A program made the translations under genes and the position numbers. From contig NZ_SIXI01000004.1 of the NCBI RefSeq assembly GCF_004310865.1, positions 186,001 through 250,000 on the forward strand: a stretch of DNA of 64,000 nucleotides. Direction: 5' to 3'. Each line of letters begins with the position of its first letter. The stretch's first letter is position 1. This document shows positions 44,588-53,878 of the stretch, one piece after another. Under the pieces are notes generated by a model. That model searched no databases. It was not told the origin of the DNA and saw only the letters and a program-made list of their open reading frames with translations. Source of the DNA: Aquabacterium lacunae (lineage in GTDB: Bacteria; Pseudomonadota; Gammaproteobacteria; Burkholderiales; Burkholderiaceae_C).

Positions 44588-45256
44588 ATGCATCTGCCAA
44601 CGATCGCTCCCTCCCGTGGCACCACCGATGAACACGACGGCAGCCGCCGACAGTTCATGGTGAGTGCCGCCGGCGCAGCCCTGCTGCCGTTCGCCACCGA
44701 AGCGCAGGCCGACGTCGAATTGGAAGGGGTCACCCTGGAAGAAACCATCACCGTGGGCGGGCGCAAGCTGGTGCTCAATGGTGCCGGTGTACGCCGTCGG
44801 GGCTATTTCAAAGCCGATGTGACCGCGCTGTACCTGCCGGAAAAACGTACCACGCCCGAGTCGATCTTCAAGCTGGACGGCTATCGCCGCATCCAGCTGA
44901 ACATCCTGCGTGATTTCACCTCATCGACCATTTCGCGCATCTTCATCTCCGACTTCAAGCAGGCGGCCACCGAAGAAGAGTTCAAGAAACTCATCGAAGT
45001 GATCAGTCTGGTCGGTGGCGCGTACAGCAACGTCAAACGGGTCACCAAGGGCGACGTGGTCGATCTGGACTGGGTGCCGGGCAAGGGCTGGATGGCCTTT
45101 CTCAATGGCAAAGGCCTGCAGGTCCAGGGTGCAGGCACTGACGCCATCAACAATGAACTGGCCTACCAGATCTACCTGCGCATGTACATCGGTGCCTCAG
45201 CGCCTGAAGACCTGCGCAATGGCCTGCTGGGACTGACCAAGTTGAACAGGGTCTGA
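44588..45256 (+). CDS. Chalcone-isomerase-like domain protein, Tat-exported
   Basis: The 222-residue protein has a twin-arginine signal (SRRQFMVSAAGAALLPF, residues about 19-35, cleavage after AQA near 41) and a chalcone-isomerase-like domain: LNGAGVRRRGYFKADVTALY at the start and GYRRIQLNILRDFTSSTISR after it. Bacterial members are periplasmic, with no proven reaction. A good GGGAG site precedes the ATG. It probably shares an operon with the outer-membrane protein upstream. Confidence 0.85.
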   Translation: MHLPTIAPSRGTTDEHDGSRRQFMVSAAGAALLPFATEAQADVELEGVTLEETITVGGRKLVLNGAGVRRRGYFKADVTALYLPEKRTTPESIFKLDGYRRIQLNILRDFTSSTISRIFISDFKQAATEEEFKKLIEVISLVGGAYSNVKRVTKGDVVDLDWVPGKGWMAFLNGKGLQVQGAGTDAINNELAYQIYLRMYIGASAPEDLRNGLLGLTKLNRV

Positions 45257-45267
45257 GTCTGAGGCCT

Positions 45268-45283
45268 GCGCCGAGGCGCTTTG
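45268..45283 (+). terminator. Weak terminator-like hairpin
   Basis: GCGC-CGAG-GCGC followed by TTT lies 12 bp after the chalcone-isomerase-like gene, in the gap before the convergent M48-like gene. The stem is short, so efficiency is uncertain. Confidence 0.35.
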
Positions 45284-45312
45284 TGTCAAGAAGGCCGGAA
45301 GCCGTTGGGGTG

Positions 45313-47253
45313 TCAAGCTTTTGGGAACTGCGAAGCCAGTGCCGGAGGCAGCGGCGAATCCAGCAGCCCCGCCACCAGTCGCAACGCATTGGCGGCTTCG
45401 ATGCGCATCAGCCCGCCCGGGCTGTGATTCAAGGCCTCTTCCACCCAGGCCCGCAACAACTGCGGCCGTATCGACCATGACAGCTCCTGCACGCCCGCCA
45501 GGGCGTGGATCAGCTCGTCGGCGCCCGGCGGCACACAGTCAGGCAGCTGGTCAGCCGGCACGCCGCAACGGCGCATGACCCCACGAAACCAGGCGCGGCC
45601 AGTGCCTTCAGGCGGTCCTTTCGGTACGACCACCGGCACCAGCCGGGCCAGGTAAGCCGAGAAAGTGGCCACATGAAACCGCTCGTCTTCGGACAACTGG
45701 CTGAGGTCTCGCCCCTGTCCGGTGATGGGTCGGATCAGGCCCAACGGCGCTCCGGCCGCCACCTCACCCATGCGGTGCCGCGCCACCAGCCACCACAGGC
45801 GGTCCATGGCTGACACCCGACCATCGGCCTTGAGCAAGTTGCGCAGGCTGATGACCAGGTCCCGACGGCTGCTCAGTGATTCGTATGCCAGTTGCCCCAG
45901 CAGACGCTCATACTCGGGCACCCGCCAGGCCGGGGGCAAGGCCAGCACGTCACGCAAGATACCGGGCGCCCAGGGGTGGCCGAAACTCTGCTCACGCCAG
46001 AAGCCTTCTTCAGCCTGCTGCCCAGGGCGCACCATGAACGCCAGCAAGGCCAGTCGCCGTTGGAGAGGTCCTGACAAGGCCCGCAGTCGGCCCAGAGCCT
46101 CGGTGGCTTCAGGGGTCAAGCCCGGTGGCGTGATCAGGCGGGCTGGCACGCGGGGTGGCAGCGACGCGGGCTCGCTGTCACCCGCCATGCCGGAGGCTCT
46201 GAAGGCGCTGTCGTCGAGCGCCATGCGAGGCTCGAGCACAGCGTCCTTCATCTCGAGCAGGGCTGGGGTGGGCAACGGCGGCAACAGGGCCCCGTAGAGG
46301 CGCATGACCCGCTCGCTCAAGGGTGGGTGGCCACTGAGCCAGCCGGCTGTGCCGGGCAGGTGCAGCCACAACACTGCCAGGGCGTCAGCGCCAGGGTGGC
46401 GAAAGCCGTCGACCTCAGACTGCCTTTCGTGCATCAGCTTGCGGAGCACACGACCCAGGCCATCAACGTCTCGGGTCAGGTGGGTGGCGCGGGCGTCGCA
46501 GCGCACATCCAGCTCGCGAAACACCGCCATCGGCAACAGGCGCCCAGCCACCCAGCCTGGCCAACCGATTGCCGCCAGCAACGCGCCTGCTGCCCAGCGC
46601 CACGGAGGCACCTGCCCCTCTGCATCAGGGGCCATCAGTCCACGCCCAGCATCGTGCACGCACGACAGGCCCTTCACCATGGCCACGATTTGCCGGTCGG
46701 TGCGGCCATGTCGCACGGCCAGTCGGGCGAAGGCATGGGCCAGCAACCCCTGCAACTCGCCGCGGTTCAGCCGGTTCAGCGCACCTTGCGTCACACACAG
46801 CGAAGCGTCTGCGGGCTGCCAGCCGGCCATCAGCACATTGATGCCCGGCTCCTGGGGCAGCACGAACACGCGGGGCACAGGCTGCCCGGCGGCCAATGCC
46901 ACCTCATCGATCACGTTGAGCAAACGGCGGTACAGCGCGTCACCGCTGTCCTTCACCTCGAGCCCTCCCAGACGCAAAGCCAGGCCCTGGCTGCCGTGCC
47001 GGCGCAGTCGCCAGCCCTCCCAGGCTGTCACCAACAGCACCCCCAGCGCCAGCACCAGACTCACCAGCACGAACGGGGCCAGCGGCCAGCCGCGATGAAA
47101 GGGGAACACTGCCTTGAACACAAGGGCAAGCAGCACATTACCCACCACCAGCAGGGCCAGAAGGTGCAGCATGAAGAGCGGCCAGACCGGCCTGGGTGGC
47201 GGAACCTGATCCGACAGGGCCACAGGCGGCGCACGCCGAGTCACCGCACTCAT
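45313..47253 (-). CDS. Catalytically degenerate M48 (HtpX-like) membrane peptidase
   Basis: The 646-residue protein has two membrane helices at about 27-48 and 58-77 and an M48 domain recognisable from INVLMAGWQPADASLCVTQG (residues 138-157). The zinc motif that should read HExxH is HAFAR (residues 173-177): Glu is Ala and the second His is Arg. The downstream zinc-glutamate region (FRELDVRCDARA) is still visible. Catalysis by the usual mechanism looks impossible. The large C-terminal part (about 330-646) is unique. It overlaps the LemA-like gene by 4 bp, preserving the known LemA-M48 pairing. Confidence 0.78.
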   Translation of the reverse strand: MSAVTRRAPPVALSDQVPPPRPVWPLFMLHLLALLVVGNVLLALVFKAVFPFHRGWPLAPFVLVSLVLALGVLLVTAWEGWRLRRHGSQGLALRLGGLEVKDSGDALYRRLLNVIDEVALAAGQPVPRVFVLPQEPGINVLMAGWQPADASLCVTQGALNRLNRGELQGLLAHAFARLAVRHGRTDRQIVAMVKGLSCVHDAGRGLMAPDAEGQVPPWRWAAGALLAAIGWPGWVAGRLLPMAVFRELDVRCDARATHLTRDVDGLGRVLRKLMHERQSEVDGFRHPGADALAVLWLHLPGTAGWLSGHPPLSERVMRLYGALLPPLPTPALLEMKDAVLEPRMALDDSAFRASGMAGDSEPASLPPRVPARLITPPGLTPEATEALGRLRALSGPLQRRLALLAFMVRPGQQAEEGFWREQSFGHPWAPGILRDVLALPPAWRVPEYERLLGQLAYESLSSRRDLVISLRNLLKADGRVSAMDRLWWLVARHRMGEVAAGAPLGLIRPITGQGRDLSQLSEDERFHVATFSAYLARLVPVVVPKGPPEGTGRAWFRGVMRRCGVPADQLPDCVPPGADELIHALAGVQELSWSIRPQLLRAWVEEALNHSPGGLMRIEAANALRLVAGLLDSPLPPALASQFPKA

Positions 47254-47807
47254 GCGGCGCCTCGCGCAGGCGGCATCGCCTCACCCCAAGTAGGCAAGGT
47301 TGGCAAAGGCCGATGCCTGGCCAACCACGACACCACGCGCGAAGGCCAGCGTTCACAGGCCAACAGGTGGACCTGGGCTTCCCGGTTGTAATTCGCCAAG
47401 GCGAAGTCCAAGCTCTGCTCAGCCTGGCGCCAAGCGGCATGCTCGCCGTCGCTCAACAGGGCATGCGGGTCGTCCAGTACCGCCAGGGCCACCTCACGGG
47501 CGGAGGCCAGGGCCAGGCCACAACTGCGCAAGCTGGCCGCGTCGTGGCGTTGCACTCGGGCCAGCGCCACGGCTGCCTGCAGTTGCTGATCGGCTGCCCG
47601 ACATCGCTCGGCCAGGTCATGACCACCAGAAACGGCAGCCAGTGCCTCGGAATGGGTCAGCCAGGCAGGGCTGCGCTGCGCCAGCAACAGCGCCACCTGA
47701 CCAAAGGCCTGTACTGCGTTTTGCCGAAGGGACAACAGGCGCTGATGCACACCCACCGTCCAGAACAGCAGCAACGTGCTCAGCGCCATCAGGAGCCACA
47801 CCCCCAT
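47250..47807 (-). CDS. LemA-like membrane protein
   Basis: The 185-residue protein has an N-terminal membrane helix (residues 2-20) and a helical domain ending with the LemA signature LANYNREAQ near residue 140. Sequence is divergent from canonical LemA, which normally has two YN motifs. LemA proteins commonly sit beside HtpX/M48 peptidases; function unknown. It is translationally coupled to the degenerate M48 gene and is followed upstream by queC after 9 bp. Confidence 0.68.
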   Translation of the reverse strand: MGVWLLMALSTLLLFWTVGVHQRLLSLRQNAVQAFGQVALLLAQRSPAWLTHSEALAAVSGGHDLAERCRAADQQLQAAVALARVQRHDAASLRSCGLALASAREVALAVLDDPHALLSDGEHAAWRQAEQSLDFALANYNREAQVHLLACERWPSRVVSWLARHRPLPTLPTWGEAMPPARGAA

Positions 47808-47816
47808 GCTGACCCC

Positions 47817-48557
47817 TCAGTTGGCAGGCTGGGCCGCCTGCCGGGCGGCCAGCCATTGTTCATGCCCGTCGCGGCGCAATTCGCATGCGGGACACTGACC
47901 ACAGCCATAGCCCCACGCGTGGCGCACCAACCGATCGCCGAGGTAGCAGGTGTGGGTGTGCTCTGTGATGATCGCGTTCAGGCGCTCGCCGCCCAGCGAG
48001 TCACTGAGCGCCCAGGTCTGGGCCTTGGTCAGCCACATCAGCGGTGTTTCGACCGTCATGGGGGCATCCAGGCCCAGGCTCAGGGCCACCTGCAAGGCCT
48101 TGAGGGTGTTGTCCCGGCAATCGGGGTAGCCCGAGAAATCGGTTTCACACATGCCGCCCACCAGCACGCTGGCCCCCCGGCGGTAGGCCAGCGCCGCAGC
48201 AAAGTTCAGGAAGATCAGGTTGCGCCCCGGCACAAAGGTGTTGGGCAGGCCATTGGCCGCCATCTCGATGGCTCGGGTTTCGGTCAGGGCTGTGTCGGAA
48301 ATCTGGCCCAGCAGGCGCAGGTCCAGCAGGTGGTCGTTGCCCAGGCGCTCCCCCCAGGCCGGAAAGGCCTTGCTCAATTCACTGCGCACGCGGCTGCGGC
48401 AGTGCAACTCGACCCGGTGGCGCTGTCCGTAGTCGAAACCGATGGTCTCGACATGCGTGTAACGAGACAAGGCCCAGGCCAGACACACGGTGGAATCCTG
48501 GCCGCCCGAAAAGACAACGAGGGCGGTGCGGGGGTCCAGGGAATCGAGGGCGGACAT
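47817..48557 (-). CDS. queC: 7-cyano-7-deazaguanine synthase
   Basis: From ATG 48557 the product is 246 residues; the longer open frame adds a Cys-rich shadow. QueC makes preQ0 from 7-carboxy-7-deazaguanine using ATP and ammonia, for queuosine tRNA modification. [17 protein letters not shown] is the PP-loop, IGFDYGQRH the following substrate strand, and the C-terminal cysteines in [13 protein letters not shown] bind zinc. Divergent from fpr. Confidence 0.95.
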   Translation of the reverse strand: MSALDSLDPRTALVVFSGGQDSTVCLAWALSRYTHVETIGFDYGQRHRVELHCRSRVRSELSKAFPAWGERLGNDHLLDLRLLGQISDTALTETRAIEMAANGLPNTFVPGRNLIFLNFAAALAYRRGASVLVGGMCETDFSGYPDCRDNTLKALQVALSLGLDAPMTVETPLMWLTKAQTWALSDSLGGERLNAIITEHTHTCYLGDRLVRHAWGYGCGQCPACELRRDGHEQWLAARQAAQPAN

Positions 48558-48774
48558 GGGCGGGGCGAGCAGTTGCAGACAGGGAGGACAGCACTGTATC
48601 GGACTTGCCCCACAGGGCTGGCGCACGCAGCGGCAAAGCTCCCTTGTACACAAAGCCGATCCATCGCCCAAGCCCCTGTTCACCCGGGTTCGCGGGGTGA
48701 AAATGCCCATCATTTGCCCAGCCTGCGCGGTTTGCGCGACAATCTAGGGTTTTCGTCAAGAGTGCTCACCGATC

Positions 48775-49551
48775 ATGGCCGCGTTCCAAGAAGAAACCGT
48801 CACTTCCGTCCACCACTGGAATGACACGCTGTTCAGCTTTCGCACCACGCGTGATCCGTCGCTGCGTTTTTCCAGCGGCCACTTCGTGATGATTGGCCTG
48901 CAGGTCGACGGCAAGCCGCTGATGCGCGCGTACTCGGTGGCCAGCGCCAACTACGAAGAACACCTCGAATTCCTGTCGATCAAGGTGCAGGACGGCCCCC
49001 TGACCTCGCGCCTGCAGAAGATCCAGGTGGGCGACAAGATCCTGGTGGGCCGCAAGGCCGTGGGCACCCTGGTGGTCGACGACCTCAAGCCCGCCAAGAA
49101 CCTGTACCTGTTCGGCACTGGCACCGGCCTGGCCCCGTTCATGAGCATCATCCAGGACCCGTACACCTACGAGAAGTTCGAGAAGGTCGTGCTGGTGCAC
49201 GGCGTGCGCCTGGTCAGCGAGCTGGCCTACCACGACTTCATCACCCACGAGCTGCCCAACCACGAGCTGCTGGGCGAGCTGGTGCGCGACAAGCTGATCT
49301 ACTACCCGCTGGTCACCCGCGAAGCATTCCGCAACCAGGGCCGCCTGACCGACCAGATCGTCAACGGCGAGCTGGCCAAGGGTGTGGGCCTGCCGCAGCT
49401 GAGCCCCGAGAACGACCGCGCCATGATGTGCGGCAGCCCCTCGATGCTGAAAGACCTCTGCAAGATCCTGGACGACGCCGGCTTCCAGGTGTCCGAGTCG
49501 CAAGGCGTGCCGGGCGACTACGTGATCGAACGCGCCTTCGTCGAGAAGTGA
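48775..49551 (+). CDS. fpr: Ferredoxin-NADP+ reductase
   Basis: The 258-residue flavoprotein exchanges electrons between NADPH and ferredoxin or flavodoxin. RAYSVASANY (residues 51-60) is the FAD-binding motif, FGTGTGLAPFMSI the NADP phosphate loop, and MMCGSPSMLKDL the nicotinamide-side motif. The C-terminus IERAFVEK is typical of the bacterial subclass, where the terminal residues stack near FAD. Single gene with its own terminator. Confidence 0.95.
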   Translation: MAAFQEETVTSVHHWNDTLFSFRTTRDPSLRFSSGHFVMIGLQVDGKPLMRAYSVASANYEEHLEFLSIKVQDGPLTSRLQKIQVGDKILVGRKAVGTLVVDDLKPAKNLYLFGTGTGLAPFMSIIQDPYTYEKFEKVVLVHGVRLVSELAYHDFITHELPNHELLGELVRDKLIYYPLVTREAFRNQGRLTDQIVNGELAKGVGLPQLSPENDRAMMCGSPSMLKDLCKILDDAGFQVSESQGVPGDYVIERAFVEK

Positions 49552-49593
49552 TGCCGGGGTGACAGGCGCCCCTGCGCCCTGCCCCTCTCATCA

Positions 49594-49617
49594 GGCCAGC
49601 CCCGTGCTGGCCTTTTT
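49594..49617 (+). terminator. Rho-independent terminator of fpr
   Basis: GGCCAGC and GCTGGCC form a perfect 7-bp stem with a CCCGT loop, followed by TTTTT. It begins 43 bp after the fpr stop and ends at the convergent DUF2061 gene's stop codon. Confidence 0.9.
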
Positions 49618-49856
49618 CATGCCTGGGCCGCTGGCGAGCGCCGCATGATCCAACGCAATCCGCGGTGCATGTCGGCGCGCAACTTTTCGGCGCGGGGATG
49701 ATCCCAGTACTTGTCGAAGAAATAGTGCATCACGGTGTTGACGATCGGCTCCACGAAGGTCACGACGCCGGCGATGGTGAGGCTGCCGGTCATGGCATAG
49801 GTCACGGAAAATGCGGTGATCACGTGCATGACGCCGAAAGTTGCGGTCTTGGCCAT
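49617..49856 (-). CDS. DUF2061 family small membrane protein
   Basis: The 79-residue protein has two short hydrophobic segments (FGVMHVITAFSVTYAMTGSL and TIAGVVTFVEPIVNTVMHYF) in the DUF2061 pattern, ending with a charged tail. I chose ATG 49856 because GGAG lies 6 bp upstream; longer starts at 49868 and GTG 49904 would place the Fur-like palindrome inside the coding region. Function of the family is unknown. Confidence 0.78.
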   Translation of the reverse strand: MAKTATFGVMHVITAFSVTYAMTGSLTIAGVVTFVEPIVNTVMHYFFDKYWDHPRAEKLRADMHRGLRWIMRRSPAAQA

Positions 49857-49881
49857 GTGGAACTCCATGCGGTGAGGTGAC

Positions 49882-49896
49882 TGAGAATGGTTCTCA
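49882..49896. promoter_or_regulatory. Fur-box-like palindrome
   Basis: TGAGAATGGTTCTCA has 6-bp perfect arms around three bases and matches the core TGAGAATnATTCTCA form of Fur boxes. It lies 26 bp upstream of the DUF2061 start and 57 bp upstream of the divergent beta-propeller gene. It sits at the end of a possible minus-strand -10 box, where a repressor would block transcription. Confidence 0.55.
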
Positions 49897-49924
49897 TTGT
49901 TCACCTCGCCATCCGATCAAGCAA
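49896..49924 (-). promoter_or_regulatory. Candidate sigma-70 promoter for the DUF2061 gene
   Basis: On the minus strand TTGCTT (49924-49919), 17 bp, then AACAAT (49901-49896) form an imperfect but correctly spaced -35/-10 pair. The -10 touches the Fur-like palindrome. Confidence 0.35.
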
Positions 49925-49953
49925 TTTGATTCAAACAACAAAACCGATAGCCC

Positions 49954-51153
49954 ATGACAATCAACAAACCCAGCCAGCGCTCGTGGTTGCGCTTCATTGG
50001 CTCCTGGCTGACCCCGCTGATCGCCCTGGTGGTGTGGCTGGGCTTCTGGCCTGTGCCCATCCAGCCCGTGGCCTGGCAGGCCCCGACCGATGCGGGCCAC
50101 ACCGCCCCCCATGCGCCCAACACCCGGCTGGCAGGTCTTCAGCAATGGCCGCTGCCCGAGGGCCAGGAAGGGCCTGAGCACATCACGGCCCACCGAGGGC
50201 AGGTGTACACCGCCCTGGCCAACGGCGATGTGGTGCGACTGGGCCCTGAAGGCCAGCTCGACAAACTGGCCAACACCGGCGGCCGACCGCTGGGGCTGGA
50301 GATCTCGCCCGACGGCACCCTGTACATCGCCGATGCCATGAAGGGCCTGCTGGCCATGCGGCTGGAAGGCGGGGCCAGCACCCTCAAGCCCCTGGTGACC
50401 GAGGTGGACCACCCCGTGCCCAACGACCCCATCCGCTACGCCGACGCCGTGGCGCTGGACGTGCGCGGCAATGTGTGGTTCTCTGACGCCACACGCCGCT
50501 TCAGCGCCCGCGAAGTGGGCAGCACCTTCGACGCCAGCGTGCTGGACATCCTGGAAAACAGCTGCACCGGCCGCCTGCTGGTGCTCGATCCCGCCACGCA
50601 GCGCCACCGCGAAGCCTTGTCAGGCCTGTGCTTCCCCAACGGCCTGGCGTTTTCCGCCGATGGCCGCAGCCTGTTCGTGGCCGAAACCGGGCGCTACCGC
50701 ATCCTGAAGGTCGATCTGGCTGCCTTGTCCACCACGCGCTCCAGCCAGGGCATGAGCAATGTGCCCAGCCTGAAAGACGCCATGGACCAGGGCGCCGCCC
50801 GCATCCTGATCGACAACCTGCCCGGCTACCCCGACAACCTGACCCGCGGCGAAAACGGCCGCCTCTGGACGGGCTTGACCAAACCCCGCAGCAAGCTGCT
50901 GGACCTGGCCGCCGACAAGCCCTGGCTGCGCGAGGTGATGGTGCGCCTGCCCAAGGCCCTGTGTCCCGTACCGCCGGCCTACGGCCATGTGATCGCCTTC
51001 GACGAGAACGGCCAGATCGTGGACGACCTGCAAGACCCGAAAGGCGCCTACCCGGAAACCACCGCCGCCACCGAGGTGGGCGGCAAGCTGTTCATCCAGA
51101 GCCTGCACGCGCACAGCGTGGGCTGGATGCCGTACAGCGGGCCGGCACGCTGA
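49954..51153 (+). CDS. Strictosidine-synthase/SMP-30-like beta-propeller protein
   Basis: The 399-residue protein has an N-terminal membrane anchor (residues about 16-36, WLTPLIALVVWLGFWPVPIQ) and a six-blade propeller: ISPDGTLYIADAMKGLLAMR, AVALDVRGNVWFSDATRRFS, GLAFSADGRSLFVAETGRYR and NLTRGENGRLWTGLTKPRSK are successive blades. The pattern matches the strictosidine-synthase-like/APMAP group, usually lactonase- or esterase-like. Substrate unknown. Confidence 0.82.
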   Translation: MTINKPSQRSWLRFIGSWLTPLIALVVWLGFWPVPIQPVAWQAPTDAGHTAPHAPNTRLAGLQQWPLPEGQEGPEHITAHRGQVYTALANGDVVRLGPEGQLDKLANTGGRPLGLEISPDGTLYIADAMKGLLAMRLEGGASTLKPLVTEVDHPVPNDPIRYADAVALDVRGNVWFSDATRRFSAREVGSTFDASVLDILENSCTGRLLVLDPATQRHREALSGLCFPNGLAFSADGRSLFVAETGRYRILKVDLAALSTTRSSQGMSNVPSLKDAMDQGAARILIDNLPGYPDNLTRGENGRLWTGLTKPRSKLLDLAADKPWLREVMVRLPKALCPVPPAYGHVIAFDENGQIVDDLQDPKGAYPETTAATEVGGKLFIQSLHAHSVGWMPYSGPAR

Positions 51154-51170
51154 GCCGCATCAACACCGTA

Positions 51171-51950
51171 TCAAGGCCTGAACCAGCCGTCGTACCCGGT
51201 CTTGCAGATCAACAGGCCCACCACCACCAGGAACACGGTGCGCACGAACTGCGCGCCGTGTTTCAGGGCCAGGCGGGTGCCCACGCTGCTGCCGGCGATG
51301 TTGGCCAGCGCCGCCGGGATGGCGAGCGCCCAGGCTACATGCCCGTGCGGGATGTAGAAGGCCAACGCGGCGGCATTGGTGGCCAGGTTCAAGCGCTTGG
51401 CGGCCGCGCTGGCATGCAGGAAATCCCAGCCCAGGCCGCGCACCATGGCGAAGATGAAGAAGCTGCCCGTGCCGGGCCCGAAGATGCCGTCGTACAGGCC
51501 GATGACCAGCCCGATCAGGGTGGCCAGCAGCGTTTCCACCGGCGCCGACCAGTGCGGCAGGTGATGCTGCCCCAGGTCCTTGCGCCACAGCGTGTACAGC
51601 CACACCGCCGCCAGCACGCCGGGCAACACCGCCCGGAAATGCTGTGAGGGCACCTGCGTGGACAACCAGGCCCCCGTGGCGCTGCCCGCCATGGTGGCCC
51701 CGAACGCCCACAGCAGGCGCAAGGAGGGCAGCCGCACGCGGCGCCCGTACTGCCACGCCGACCAGGCCGTGCCGGCAATGGCCGTGGCCTTGTTGGTGCC
51801 CAGCAGCGTGGCCGGAGCCGCGTTGGGGAACAAGCCGAACAGCGCGGGCACGGTGATCATGCCCCCGCCGCCCACGATGGCATCGACCAGGCCGGCGCTG
51901 GCCGCCGCCAGCAGCATCAGGCCGACGGAAACGGCATCGAGTTCAAGCAA
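51171..51950 (-). CDS. TSUP family membrane transporter (TauE/SafE)
   Basis: The 259-residue protein has about eight hydrophobic segments and the family repeat: AGLVDAIVGGGGMITVPALF near the N-terminus and GLYDGIFGPGTGSFFIFAMV in the second half. TSUP proteins export or import sulfur-containing or organic anions. The best start is TTG 51950; an ATG at 51917 would cut into the first helix. The 3' end is convergent with the beta-propeller gene, 17 bp apart. Confidence 0.88.
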   Translation of the reverse strand: MLELDAVSVGLMLLAAASAGLVDAIVGGGGMITVPALFGLFPNAAPATLLGTNKATAIAGTAWSAWQYGRRVRLPSLRLLWAFGATMAGSATGAWLSTQVPSQHFRAVLPGVLAAVWLYTLWRKDLGQHHLPHWSAPVETLLATLIGLVIGLYDGIFGPGTGSFFIFAMVRGLGWDFLHASAAAKRLNLATNAAALAFYIPHGHVAWALAIPAALANIAGSSVGTRLALKHGAQFVRTVFLVVVGLLICKTGYDGWFRP

Positions 51951-51976
51951 AACGGCAGTCGATCAGAGGGGGGCGG

Positions 51977-53284
51977 TCAGGTGCGCACTTCGCCCTGGCC
52001 CAGCACCACGAACTTCATCGAGGTCAGGCCCTCCAGGCCCACCGGGCCACGGGCGTGGAACTTGTCGGTGCTGATGCCGATCTCGGCGCCCAGACCGTAT
52101 TCGAAGCCATCGGCAAAGCGGGTGGAGGCGTTGATCATCACGCTGGCCGAATCGACCTCACGGATGAAACGCATGCCGTTGGGGTGGTTCGTGGTCAGGA
52201 TCGAATCGGTGTGGTGCGAGCCATAGCGGTTGATGTGCGCAATGGCTTCGTCCAGCGAATCGACCACCTTCACGGCGATGACCGGGGCCAGGTACTCTTC
52301 GAACCAGTCTTGCTCGGTGGCGTCGACCACCTTCGCGCCCGGCACGTCGGCCAGGATGGCCTTGGCGCGGGCGTCACAGCGCATTTCCACGCCCTTGTCG
52401 GCGAAGACCTTGCCGATCAAAGGCAGGAAGGCTGAGGCTTGCGCCACGTGCACCAGCAGCGATTCGGTCGCGTTGCAGGGGCTGTACTTCTGGGTCTTGG
52501 CGTTGTCGGTCACCTTCACGGCCAGGGCCAGGTCCACCGCCTCGTCCACGTAGGTGTGGCAGTTGCCATCGAGGTGCTTGATGACCGGCACGCGCGCTTC
52601 GTTGCTGATGCGCTCGATCAGGCCCTTGCCGCCACGGGGAATGATCACATCCACAAACTCGGGCATGGCGATCAGGCGGCCCACGGCGGCGCGGTCGGTG
52701 GTGGGCACCAGCTGCACGGCATCAGACGGCAGGCCGGCTTCGACCAGGGCGGCCTGCACCAGCTTCCACAGCGCCAGGTTGGAATGGATCGCTTCCGAGC
52801 CGCCACGCAGCACGCAACCGTTGCCGCTCTTGATGGCCAGCGAAGCGGCTTCGATGGTCACGTTGGGGCGGCTTTCGTAGATCATGCCGAACACGCCGAT
52901 GGGCACGCGCATCTGGCCCACGCTGATGCCCGTGGGGCGGCGGCGCACATTGGTGATCTCACCGACCGGGTCGGGCAAGGCCGCCACCTGTTCGCAGCTT
53001 TCGGCCATGGTGGCAATCACCTTGTCGGTCAGGCGCAGGCGGTCGACCATGGGCTCGGCCAGGCCATTGGCGATGGCGGCGTTCACGTCTTGCGCGTTGG
53101 CGACCTTCAGGGCCTCGGCACTCGCACGGATCTGGGCGCCCAGGGCCAGCAGGGCCTGGTTCTTGGCGGCGGTCGAGGCAGCGGCCATGGTGGTGGCGGC
53201 GCGGCGGGCGGCCTGGCCCAGGCGGTTCATGACGGCGTCAACCGAGTCGACGGCTTGATCGGTGGATTGGGCAGCGGTGTTCAT
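51977..53284 (-). CDS. proA: Gamma-glutamyl phosphate reductase
   Basis: From ATG 53284 the 435-residue enzyme reduces gamma-glutamyl phosphate to glutamate-5-semialdehyde in proline synthesis. Recognisable are [20 protein letters not shown], the aldehyde-dehydrogenase-like [32 protein letters not shown] and the catalytic-cysteine segment [16 protein letters not shown] (Cys in NATE context). [20 protein letters not shown] near the C-terminus is the ProA signature. Single gene; the YkgJ-like gene is divergent. Confidence 0.96.
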   Translation of the reverse strand: MNTAAQSTDQAVDSVDAVMNRLGQAARRAATTMAAASTAAKNQALLALGAQIRASAEALKVANAQDVNAAIANGLAEPMVDRLRLTDKVIATMAESCEQVAALPDPVGEITNVRRRPTGISVGQMRVPIGVFGMIYESRPNVTIEAASLAIKSGNGCVLRGGSEAIHSNLALWKLVQAALVEAGLPSDAVQLVPTTDRAAVGRLIAMPEFVDVIIPRGGKGLIERISNEARVPVIKHLDGNCHTYVDEAVDLALAVKVTDNAKTQKYSPCNATESLLVHVAQASAFLPLIGKVFADKGVEMRCDARAKAILADVPGAKVVDATEQDWFEEYLAPVIAVKVVDSLDEAIAHINRYGSHHTDSILTTNHPNGMRFIREVDSASVMINASTRFADGFEYGLGAEIGISTDKFHARGPVGLEGLTSMKFVVLGQGEVRT

Positions 53285-53312
53285 GGGGCATGATTGTCGC
53301 AAACCCCGCGCC

Positions 53313-53663
53313 ATGACGCACCAGGTCATCCACATTCACCCCGACGCCCCCCGCAAGCCGGCGGAGGGCCAGCCCTGCAATGGCTGTGGCGTGTGCTGCC
53401 TGGCCGAGCCCTGCCCCGTGGGCATGGTGATCAGCCGCAAGCGGGTGGGCGCGTGCACCGCGCTGCAATGGCACGAGGCCGAGGGCCGCTACCGCTGTGG
53501 CCTGCTGATGCGCCCGGCACGCTGGCCCTGGCAACGCCTGGCCCGGGCCTGGGCCGCGCGGGTGATCTCGGCGGGCAGCGGATGTGACGCCAGCCTGAGC
53601 GCCGAGCCCACGCCCGCCGAAGATTGTCCAACCCGCGACAGAGACGAAACAGGGCCCCCATGA
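53313..53663 (+). CDS. YkgJ-like cysteine-cluster protein
   Basis: From ATG 53313 the product is 116 residues. The N-terminal half has the Cys-rich block [16 protein letters not shown], characteristic of YkgJ/Fe-S-cluster-like zinc or iron binding proteins, and a further Cys before the C-terminus (GSGCDASLS). The family is widespread and uncharacterised. It is divergent from proA, 28 bp apart. Confidence 0.8.
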   Translation: MTHQVIHIHPDAPRKPAEGQPCNGCGVCCLAEPCPVGMVISRKRVGACTALQWHEAEGRYRCGLLMRPARWPWQRLARAWAARVISAGSGCDASLSAEPTPAEDCPTRDRDETGPP

Positions 53664-53737
53664 GGCGGTTTCTTGGGGCTTGGCCTGGCCCCATGCTTGC
53701 ATACGATGAAACCATCGAAGCCCGGAGCCCCACCGCC

Positions 53738-53878
53738 ATGCGCAAGCTGCTGCAAAACACCCTGTTCGCCGCCATGACCGCCTGGGCGCTGTACGGCGTT
53801 CAGGCCCACATCGAGGGCCAGGAAGGCCACGGGCACATGGCGTTCCTCACCAGCCCCGTGAGCCTGGCTCAGCGGTGA
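53738..53878 (+). CDS. Possible small membrane protein
   Basis: ATG 53738 opens a 46-residue frame, MRKLLQNTLFAAMTAWALYG followed by a His-rich VQAHIEGQEGHGHM stretch. One hydrophobic segment is possible. GGAG lies 11 bp upstream, a poor distance. The frame extends upstream to 53624 without clear coding signs. It may be spurious. Confidence 0.3.
   Translation: MRKLLQNTLFAAMTAWALYGVQAHIEGQEGHGHMAFLTSPVSLAQR

Noticed and set aside
42749-44635. A 628-codon minus-strand frame opposite ptsH and the outer-membrane protein
   Set aside because: Repetitive low-complexity translation and complete overlap with better genes.
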